From contig NC_135014.1 of the NCBI RefSeq assembly GCF_051020955.1, positions 26,773,221 through 26,837,220 on the forward strand: 64,000 nucleotides of DNA, written 5' to 3'. Both the position numbers and the translations under genes were made by a program. This document shows positions 1 through 11,200 of the stretch, one piece after another. The notes beneath the pieces are model-generated. The model was not told the DNA's origin. It did not search any database and saw only the letters and a list, made by a program, of their open reading frames with translations. How positions within the stretch are numbered: position 1 is the first letter of the stretch; every line of letters starts with the position of its first letter. Origin of the DNA: Megalopta genalis. Taxonomy: Eukaryota > Arthropoda > Insecta > Hymenoptera > Halictidae.

Positions 1-561
1 CATTTTATCCGGGCCATACGTTTGCGAGCAGCACACGAAGGATATTCTTGCATCTTTCATCCGGGCGGCCGCGGCATGAATTCAGGGTAATAGACCTTTC
101 CGGTGCAAGTTTCAGTCGCCGAATCCCGAATGAAAAGAAGCTGATCTATAAAACAGTATCCGCTCATTTCCGGCCCGATTAATATTTCACCTTGCTATGC
201 ACACGTAATTCCGCGCAACAGAAGTATATACACACGCCGCAAAGGAGATTAATCGATCCTACACCGACCGGCGCTGCTTCCAATTAGGTTTTAACGCGTA
301 CGACTACATACCTACCTTCGGAATCTTTAACCTTTAACTACCCCGAATCGTCTGACCTGGACGCTGATCGATTCCACGGACACGTTTGCACGTCGACGAC
401 GATCGTGCGCGCATAATCGTCGTTGAAAACGGTGCGCGCGGCGTCCGAGGATCGAAGGACAATCGGATGCGAAGCAACGAAGACACGTCGAAAGAATTCG
501 CGAACGAACCGGTGTCACGCTGTTCCACGACTCGTCGCAATTATCTCGGAACGTAATTATA

Positions 562-914
562 GCCAGCGTAATTGAATTGTCCGGTATACTTTACCAGCCG
601 CGGCGCGGCAAAGGATTAAATTATTACCCCAAATGGGGTAATTCTAATCAGCGGACCGTGGAGCTCCGCGCGAAATAAAAATCTCGACGAGTCAATTTCG
701 TAAAGAGACGGACGGTTAAATAGAAATCAATGTTTCTCGTTCGATCATCGAGTTGATTCAACGTTCGTTCTCTCGCGAAATTGACCGATCGAAATTTTTT
801 TTATTTCTCCCGTAGCTCTCGCGGCCCGCTGATTAGAACGAGAGGGGGGGTAATAATTTATTCTTTGCTCTGCAACAGCGCTAGTAAAGTATACCAGAAA
901 ATTCAATTACGTGG
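562..914. repeat. Foldback (long inverted repeat) of about 350 bp
   Basis: The sequence from about 562 to 735 reads again, reversed and complemented, from about 745 to 914. Matching landmarks are a GTAATTGAATT outer end, GGTATACTTTAC, TAAATTATTACCCC, TTCTAATCAGCGG, GAAATAAAAA and GTCAATTTCG. The arms meet near 739, so almost the whole element is stem; by eye the arms are roughly three-quarters identical with small indels. It carries no open frame. It fits a foldback-type MITE or a hairpin-RNA locus; I cannot separate these. No target-site duplication is obvious. Confidence 0.75.
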
Positions 915-1630
915 CGAATAGCGCGAGCTTTGACAAAAAAATAAGAAGAAAAAAAGAAGAAGAACGTTAAGGAACATTTAATGGCCGAGCATTGTACGGC
1001 ATTTCATTGTATAAAGAAAGGAGACGTTAAAGTTCACCGTCGCAAAGCCGTCGGGCCATTAGTTAAAGAGTTTTACAGTTTTATTGGTCGTCCAACGGCT
1101 CCCTGAATTTATCGAGCGGATATGACGTAGATGGCACGGCGTTTGTACCCGCTAATATTCCAGCTGCATCTTTCCGGTTTCCTCGCGGAACTTCCGCGGC
1201 CAGATAATATTCCCCGCCGGTGGCACGGTGATAAACGTATCGGAATACGCTCTGTTTTTTTTCTTTTTCTTCTCGAAAAGGAAACAAGAAAAAAGAGCGG
1301 CGCGCGCGCGCGCGTCCCCGATGCATACGTTGGTCATTTTTCTTACGGTCCGATCGCTTAAAAACCTGTGCAACGAATGCTCGGTTATCGACCCCCCCCC
1401 CCTCCCCCCTCCCCCGAAAGACGATATATAAATGGTTCAGGCTGCGTATGCACCGTAAATCGTCGAGCGATATTGAACCGCCACCGTAATCACGGAACCT
1501 GACGCGATGGGAATATCTCCGGGTTCTTGCGAAATTTCGGAACGACCAAGGAAATCGCATTTTACGACGCGAAATCGGATTGTTTCGCGACGCGAAAAAC
1601 ACGGCGACGCGGTGGTTTTTAGCTGGGTTC

Positions 1631-1961
1631 GACGAGTATACTCGTCACGGAGAAGTGACGGTGTTTCGTGTCGCGACGAGTATACTCGTCACGGAGAAGT
1701 GACGGTGTTTCGTGTCGCGACGAGTATACTCGTCATGAAGAGGTTGCTGTATTTTGTGGGTCAGGACGAGTATACTCGTCATAGAGAAGTGGCGACATTT
1801 TGTGGGTCAAGACGAGTATACTCGTCATAGAGAAGTGGTGACATTTTGTGGGTCAGGGCGAGTATACTCGTCATAGAGAAGTGGCGACATTTTGTGGGTC
1901 AGGACGAGTATACTCGTCATAGAGAAATGGCAGCACTTTTGTCACGACGAGTATACTCGTC
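1631..1961. repeat. Array of eight 16-bp palindromes, 43-46 bp apart
   Basis: GACGAGTATACTCGTC, a perfect palindrome, begins at 1631, 1675, 1719, 1765, 1811, 1857, 1903 and 1946. Only the sixth copy has a changed first-arm base (GGCG). The linkers are similar (CATAGAGAAGTGG then ACATTTTGTGGGTCA) but less well kept than the palindrome. The spacings are 44, 44, 46, 46, 46, 46 and 43 bp. It is a minisatellite with a dyad core that could be a protein-binding site; no function is shown. Nothing coding was seen around it. Confidence 0.85.
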
Positions 1962-2629
1962 ATAGAAAGAATAATCGACCATCTCAATGGCATCGAGTAA
2001 AAGTAGAACAGTCTTTCGGTTCGATATCTCGCTCGAAAGAAAGAGCGTCCTTCCCGTGGCACATCCACTCTCGCAATATCGAAAATTGTGACTGCGCTAA
2101 AAAGTTTACTTTCGCCCGGGAAATGGTCTATTAGCGATAGGTCGAAGGAAAATCCGATAATCGATATAGAGGGACGAATAAATAAATGAACCGGCGGAAG
2201 AAGAGATCTCTCGGATATTGCGTGAATATGCATGTTTGATCGATATCTATCGTTTATTCCTGGCACGCCTCGTTATATCCAATTGCCGGACAGGATTTCG
2301 AATTTTCGACAGAATTTGCACATTTGATTAAAACCTCGTCCTGAAGATCGCCGCGCCGATCGCGAAGGATTCAATCAGCCGCGGCGCGCTCCAATTTAAT
2401 TTGTTCCCCGATGTAAAATCGCGATGATAAAATAGCGCGGCTTTTTACTGCTATTTCTTTCTTTCCTTTTTTTTTCTTTTACAATGGTCATTTAAGCCGA
2501 ATCGAGAGCGAGGGGAACACCTTGGTGCTTTATGTTCTTATTTTACATGCACCTCCGTTTGTAATTGTATAAGGGCGCACGCTGGGTGGTCGACGCTAAG
2601 TTTATGGAACGTTCAAGGCAACTATATTA

Positions 2630-2760
2630 TACATGTATAATACAATTATATATATATTAAATATTATATAATTATCTTATATAATAAATATAATAATAAT
2701 AATAATAATATAATAATAATAATAATAATAAATATAATATATAATATATATATAATGTAT
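2630..2760. repeat. AT-rich simple repeats (TA / TAA)
   Basis: A run of TATA and (TAA)n blocks lies just upstream of the first visible cadherin exon. From 1962 to 2974 apart from this I see no exon, RNA gene or recognisable element; it is most likely intron of the cadherin gene whose 5' part lies off the window. Confidence 0.7.
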
Positions 2761-2974
2761 TTATTTGGTTTCTATCAGCGATCCTAATCGCAATATTTGT
2801 CGCAAGTAACGAATGCGTTCGATAAATTCTTCGTAAATTAAAGGATTAATAATAATCGTATCTCCTCCTGCCAAATTTTCTAACCAACATTACAGAATAC
2901 AAGGACACATCCTATAGTGTGTAATATTAATTTAATATTAATTACACGGGAAATAATTCTGGTTTTCTTTACAG

Positions 2975-5189
2975 TTTCTCGATGCCTGCGACAAATTCGG
3001 CATCGTCAAGGTGGAGAAAAGCCAAAACTCGTACGTTGGTGCACTGGTCCTGCGACAGCCACTCGACTACAGGGAGAGACCCTTTTACCAATTGCTGCTC
3101 AGAGCGAGTGTGAGTATACAGTTTCCAATGTAATTTTAATTCTGATACATCACAGATACATCCTGAAGATAAAAAGTCACTCATAAGGGGCAATGATCTT
3201 CGCACAGTTCAACGTTAATCGTTCGAAGCTGTTTCACCCATATTTAAGCGCTCCTTATCAGAGAGTATTAAATGTATTTCGAAAATACATACAATAATAA
3301 TAATAATAATGACGTTAATTAATAGCAGCAAATTAATTCTAAGATAGCAAAGCTAGCAAAAGCTTTGACTAGCAAAAGCTAAAGACCGCGCAATAAATAT
3401 ATAATAATATTAATTTTGAAGTATAATAATATAATTATTAATATGTTTATAATATTATACACTTATATTATATCATATAATTATTATTCTAAAATAATAG
3501 GGGATGAAGGATCTGCGGATCGAATAATTTTCGTACCACTTCTAGCCGAACTTTCGCGAGGAATTGTTCCGCGTTTCTGTAACGTTCCGCATCGAATTCG
3601 TGTCCCCTGTTTAATTTGCGAGATCGTGCCCAGAAATCCGTGTGCTCCAGAAATGACCGACGCGGCTGCACAACGGGCGGCCCGGCCCGTTCATCAGAGT
3701 CGTAGAAAGATAACTCGGGGTCAGGCTAGGAAAGTCACTTTTGGACCGTACGAATTTTGCTCGCAGGATGGCTTGAACAATGAAACCACGGGAGTCGAAA
3801 TCAAGGTGGCCGACATTCAGAACAGCCCGCCGGAATTTCTGGACTCCCTGACCGGCGTGGTGCGCGAAGACGATCCCATTGGAACACTGGTTATGACCAT
3901 CAAAGCCCGGGACGGCGACAGGGGAATGCCGAGAAAAATGATCTACGAATTGGTCACCAGTGAGTAAACGTCGCACCCTTTTTTTATTTAGAACTCTTGG
4001 GGCTTTTCCTTTCTCGATTCTACAGGGATTCTTTGGGCTTTTTCGTTCTCGATTCTTCGGGGATTCTTCGACCGAAATCTTGAAATATATCTTTTAGAAA
4101 TACCTTCAAACACCATTGAGTAACTATTTTAATTTAATTTAGAACTGTTAATAATTAATAATTTGTATAAAATCCCCGTGAAATGCTAACGATATCGATG
4201 ATAATCATTCCTAGACCCGTTCGATTATTTCCTGTTGGATGACGAAACGGGCGAACTGAGGACAGCGAAACCATTGAATAGGGAAGCATTGAAGGACTCG
4301 ACTGGAGTGCTCACATTGAAGGTAAAAGCACGAGAATTGATCGATGGAATGCCAGGCAGCGACAATTTGACGGTTTCAACGGCAGAAGCCACGGTGACGA
4401 TAAAGGATGTCAACGACGAGCCTCCAACATTTAATCGCCGCGAGTACAACATCGAAATTCCAGAGAACGTACCGAATGGGACGCCTTTGCCGCATTTGGA
4501 TATGACTGTTGAAGACCCTGATGTCGTAGGTTTTACAATTTACAGATTACAAATTACAGATTACAGATTACAGATTACAGATTACAAACTACAAATTACA
4601 AATAACAGATTGCAGATTACAAATTACAAATTACAAATTGCAGATTACAAATTGCAAATAACAGATTGCAGATTACAAATTACAAATTGCAGATTACAAA
4701 TTGCAAATAACAGATTGCAGATTACAAATTGCAAATTACAAATTGCAAATTACAAATAAATGCAATTTTAAAATGTCTGATCTGTTATTAGGTCGTTAAC
4801 TATGAAATGCATACTTTACCCTATAATTTTACTAGAAAAACTTCGTAACATTACATCATATATATTACAGGGCCTGAATTCCGTATTCTCTTTGCGACTG
4901 GAAGACATTACGGATGGAGCATTTACCATCGAACCGACCATGGCGACCGGCAGCACGTCCGTGAACATTCGTGTTGCAAATGGCTCGCTCGATTATGAGA
5001 ATCCAAACCAACGGAAATTTATTATCCTGGTACACTTGCGCATTTGTCTCACTGTTTTTTTTTCTTTTTTTAATTTGGAATCTTAACTTACAAAACTGCA
5101 AGAAAGAGTATAGGATTCGAAAACATAGACCAACAATTTTACAATGTTTATTACAATTTTATGTAATTACTACATTATATTATTATATA

Positions 5190-5250
<61 letters not shown>

Positions 5251-8200
5251 TAATATTATGTAATAAGTAATATATTATTATATAATATGATATTATTGGT
5301 TCCTTATATGTGCCATAATATTGCTTGATATTTAATCAATCCAAATCCACGATCTTCTTTCAAATTATATTCATCAATTTCGAATATTTAAAAATTCATT
5401 AATTCATTCTTTCGTGCTAACGAATCCATGGTTTTGTACTGCTCGCGCCTCGGTAAATTGAAATGAAAATGTACGTATTTCCCAAATTGTGCAGGTCGTT
5501 GCAGAAGAGGTCCATACGAATCCCAAGCTTACATCCACTGCAACCGTGACCGTTGCAATTACTGACGCAAATGATAACTTGCCATCCTTCGCCAGACCTA
5601 CTTACACGGCTACGGTATCGGAGACTGCAGCACAAGGCACACCTGTCATAACCATCACTGCTCAAGATCGTGACAGTGGACGGTAGGCGATTTTACCTTA
5701 ATTTTACGTTGACATATAAACAGAGATACAGTTCTTCAAATTACAGCTCAATACTTTGAGGAAGCGAGACACGTTTTTATGCTTCTCTTTCGAAAGCTTG
5801 ACCACAACTAAAACTATTTAATATAATGCCTACTCAAATCGTTTTCCTAAATTAATTGTATTTTAGATTTGGTACAGCTGGAATAGTTTATTCTTCTCTT
5901 TCAAAAGCTTCACCACAACTAAAACTATTTAATATAATGCCTACTCAAATCGTTTTCCTAAATTAATTGTATTTTAGATTTGGTACAGCTGGAATAGTTT
6001 ATTCTTCTCTTTCGAAAGCTTGACCACAACTAAAACTATTTAATATAATGCCTACTCAAATCGTTTTTCTAAATTGATTATATTTTAGATTTGGTACAGC
6101 TGGAATAGTTTATCAATTACTTGGACAAGGTGCGCAGCATTTTTCTGTGGACAAGAAGACTGGGACCATTTCAATAGCTCCTTGTCCGACACCTGGAACT
6201 TCACCTTGTTTGGATTACGAAGAACAGACCGAATACTTCCTCACGTACAAGGTGTTTGCAGTTTCTATTAAAATTAAATAACAAATTACTCGACAGACGA
6301 AACTCTGGGGCGTAGCCCTCTCGATCCTCGCTGTTGCGTGCCGGTTAATTCCGAGCCCTAGATCAAATATTCTTAGCCCTAGCTTAAATAGTTTTACTTA
6401 TTTTTGTATATTAACTGGAATTGTTCGTTAATTCTTCAAACAAATGTAGCTGTATTTTTATATTATCCAAAATGTCTCAGTAATTTTCGCTTGTAATTAT
6501 CAAATAACATCGCAAAAGGCCCGAATATGTCAGAAATATTATATCGAATCTCTATTCTTTGTTTATTTAGGCGACTGACAATGACGGACAAGGTCAAACA
6601 ACCAGCGTCTCCCTGCGCATTAGTTTATCCGATGCCAACGACAATCCCCCGCGGTTCCTCCAAGATAAATATCGCGTGGTAATAGACGAGGGTGCTGAGA
6701 AATTTGAGCCGGAGCTAAAAGTTCAAGCCAGAGATAAAGACAAAACGTCGAAAATTACGTACACTATAGTCGACGGCAGCGATCATGGTCTGTTCGCTAT
6801 AGATCAAGACTCCGGCGAGATTACGATCAAAAATAAAGGTCCAACAGATCTGAAGAATTCGAGCCGTGATTGGATCGCTCTTGAGATTCAAGCGAACGAC
6901 GGGATATTCGTTGGCTTCACCACAGTTAATATTACAATTCGAGATGTAAATAACAACGAGCCTGTCTTTCTGCACGAGTTCTACACGGCCAACATTCCAG
7001 AAATAGCGCCAATCGGTAAGTAATTAAGTGGCAATGCGAGATAGACTGGAAATATTTGTGCAACACAAAAGTTTCCAACGTCGACAGCAAGAAATATAAA
7101 CCAAGTAGAAAGCTGTTCCTTCCTTTGATAATTTTAATTAATTGAAAACAATGTATTGACATTCTTATAAACCAATGCTTTTTAGGGACGTTCGTGGAGG
7201 AAGTCACGGCAACTGATGCAGACACAGGAATCAATGCGGAACTAATTTACAGAATACAGAAAGGAGCTTTAGACGACTTCGCTATTAACGAGACGACAGG
7301 AATAGTGACTGTGTTCAGAAAATTGGATTACGATAATAAGAACGAATACCACGTGGAAATAATAGCACTTGATAAAGGTAGGTACACCATCAAACGCATC
7401 AAATACCAAATCCTCAAAATTCGGTTCATCGTTTTTCGAAATATCTACAGTAATATCTCTCTAATTGACGGCCATATTGACCACAAAAATGGATAATTTG
7501 GAAAGAGAAGATACGATTATTCGAGCCTTGCGGTTTATTTTTATAGTTATAAATTGTCTACGATTATAAAAATGAGCCGCGAGGCTCGAACAATCGTGTC
7601 TCCTCTTCCCGAATTATCCATTTCAGTGGACAATCCGAACGTCAGTTAGGGAGACATTACTGTATTTCGTTATATTTCGTGTTTACAATTGTTGATAGCT
7701 CTTCTTATCTGTCTTAATATCTATCCTATTGTTAATAGCTCTTCTTATCTATCTTATTATTAATAACACTTCTTATCTACCTTAATATATCCATCTTATT
7801 GTTAATATCTCTTTGAAGATTCGATTATTAGACGATTGTTAGATTTGATGCTTTTACAAAAAGAATACAGTAATGTCTCTCTAATTGACGCCCAGATTGA
7901 CCACAAAAATGGACAATTTGGGAAGAGAAGATACGATTATTCGAGCCTTGCGGTTTACTTTTATAGTTATAAATTGTCCACGATTATAAAAATGAGCCGC
8001 GAGGCTCGAACAATCGTGTCTCCTCTTCCCGAATTATCCATTTCAGTGGACAATCCGAGCGTCAGTAAGGGAGACATTACTGTATATTAAACACAGAGAT
8101 CGTTTATCGTAGGAACGCCCAGCTTAACTGCGACCACTACGTTATTAATTGACGTTGTGAATAACAACGACAAGCCTCCGTACTTCACACCGGAGACACA

Positions 8201-11200
8201 GCGAGCCGAAGTCACAGAAGACACGCTAATTGGCACTGTTTTTACGTCGCTGAAAGCTACGGACCCTGACAGCGATAATTCGGAAGCATTAAACTTTGCC
8301 ATTTCGGAACCGATCACGGCTATCGACAGAAACGGGCAAAAGGTCAACGACAGTAAATCTTTCAAGGTATAACAATTGGCGTAAATAATTATCTTAATCT
8401 TCTCGATATACCGATGGTTAGTATAAATAGACCTTAAATGAACTTTTAAGTCTGTGTCTGTCATGAAAAAATAGGCTAAATCGTGTGGATTCATTTTTAT
8501 GTTAAGAACAAAGATTAGACCTATTGTGAAAGTATTTCTTTTTATCGATGACCTGTTCATATTTTCAGGACTTCTTCGCAGTCGATCGTGCAACCGGTCA
8601 AGTCTCGGTTGTCAGACCTCTGGACCGTGATGTTGCGGCAACAGTAAGCATCACTATAGTTGTCAGCGATACAACGGCACCCACATTACAACAAGGAAGA
8701 GGTACATGCCATTTATAGACGAATTGTCTTGACGAGATAGTTTATATAGTATTATATGCATAATACCGTTTGTGTGTGTGTACTACACATTTGTATGCAA
8801 TGTTGAACAGGTACATTAGTGGTTACGATTATTGATGTGAATCACATGGCGCCAGAATTTTTGAAACCATGGACAAGAGAAAATCCACGTTATTTAATCG
8901 AAATGCAAGAGGAACAGCCAACAGGAGCAATTGTAGGAGCATTCACGGCTGTGGATGCAGATAGCAACATAGCAGGATACGCGATTGATCCTCCAAGTCC
9001 TTATTTCAACATAGATAATGTCACAGGTTTGTCATATAATTAAATAACAAAAATAAGCAATATTTTCTGCTGCATAAAAGACGATGAAGATTTCATTTTG
9101 AGAAAATAAATAAATAACTTCTTCCGCCATTATCTTTTACCTGTATATTTCAACGAATACATAGAGATTTATAAGCGTCTGTATAAATACTACACATATT
9201 TATTTATATATATTTATTATTATCACAGGGATTGTTCGGACCAGCCAAGTAATAGATTACGAAGAGACAAAGCAGTTGGAATTTCAAGTAATTGCTTACG
9301 ACTCTGGTGTACCTCAACTATCAACAACGGCAAAAGTTACAGTGACCATAATTAATGTCAACGACCAAGATCCTAAATTCGAAAAAGAATTTTACAATGC
9401 CTCCGTAAAAGAGAATTCGCCAGCCGGGACACATGTTACTGTAGTGAAAGCCACGGATGGAGACGAGGGACTATTCGGAGAAGTTAGTTACAGCCTCATT
9501 GGTGAACATGCCGCAGACTTTAACATAGGTAAACTAGTTTCGTACGAAATTGAATAACTATGGAATAATATTTCCTAAGTGATCGCAGATTAGAGAATAT
9601 TTAATATTTAATCGATCACGACGTGTTATGTAATTACTTGAACATTATTAATTCTTAGCTTTACCTGGTTCGTTCGTCTGTTTACAGGACAATATTAGAT
9701 TAAAATTAAGTGTTTGCAAATATATTTTATTTCTTCGTACGTATTATAGGCCATGAAACTGGAGAAATTACCGTCGGTGGTGCAACTGTTCTCGATAGAG
9801 AAATGACACCCGAAGTCACGATAACTGTAATGGCTAGCGATGGAGCTCATCTAAACTCTCGTCGAAGTACGACTGTTCCAGTGCTCGTGAAGCTTGTCGA
9901 CGTCAACGATAATCGACCGATATTTTCACAGCACAGTTACAGAGCTTCCGTGGCCGAAAATTTACCTGTCAATCCACCTGCGCCGATCTTACAAGTTAGC
10001 GAATTTTATCAAAATTCTATTCACAATTACTGAACGAACAGTAATAAAACAGTATAATCAATTTTGTTCACTAATAAACTATGGGATGAAGGGTGATTAC
10101 AAATTAAACAGTCTCTAGATCACTAACATACGATATTTGTGTTACAAGGTGAGAGCAGTAGATCACGATGAAGGAGTTAATGGAGAAGTTTGGTACACTA
10201 TAATCAGTGGTAACGAGAACGAATCATTTTCATTAAATCGTGAAACTGGTATTTTGTATCCTGGAGCAGCCCTTCTCGGTAGAGCTGGCACTTATAGGAT
10301 CAAGGTAGAAGCCAGAGACGGTGCTGGTAGTGGTCCTCATTCCGACGAATGTAACGTCGATATACGAGTAACTCCAGTAAATCAACACAAACCTCGATTT
10401 GTTCTGCCGGAATTAGCAAACGCTACTGTAGAAGTTCCTGAAGTAAGTGCTACATTTTACAGTTTTTAGATAAATAACTAATAAGTATGCTATATATTTA
10501 TGTAGCATATTTATTATATACTAATATATATATTTATAATTTAAATATAATAACAAATATGCAAAATATAATATAATATAATATAAATATAATTAAATAT
10601 AATAATAAATATGCATATTTATTATATACTAATATATACATATATTTATATACTAATAAATATGCTATCATAACACTGCACGTTCCTTTATACAAAAAAT
10701 ATTTAAATAGACAGAAAACAGTACAGAATGCATTACCCAAGTAAACAGGGAGCAATAATTGATTTTTCTTTAGAATGCTGGCATACCAAATTACTTGATA
10801 TTAACGGTAAAAGCGATTGATCGAGATCCTGGTGAAAATGGACACGTGAGCTATCATCTGAAAGTTGGAAATCACAATACTCAAGAGACAGAAGAGTTTT
10901 CGATAGACGAAGACACCGGTGAACTGCGATCGAAGATTCTTTTGGATCGTGAGGCGAAGAGCAAATTCGAGGTAAAGTAGATCTGCACGTTTTAATTTAC
11001 AGCATCGCTTTGTTACATCTAATTTATTCAGGATTTTTCTGAGAAATATACTAGAAAACAATTTATTCTCGCAAAAAACTTAATTTCCACTTCGATTCAA
11101 TTTCAGCTCGTTCTGGTAGCTACCGACCATGGTACACCCACAGCATACGAAACTCTGCGACTTCTTACTGTGCAGTTGGTCGACACGAACGATAATGCTC

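Noticed and set aside
1081..1602. 173-codon open frame on the minus strand
   Set aside because: It runs through a GC microsatellite, poly-T and poly-C tracts and palindrome flanks; composition is Arg/Lys/Phe-biased and no domain is visible.
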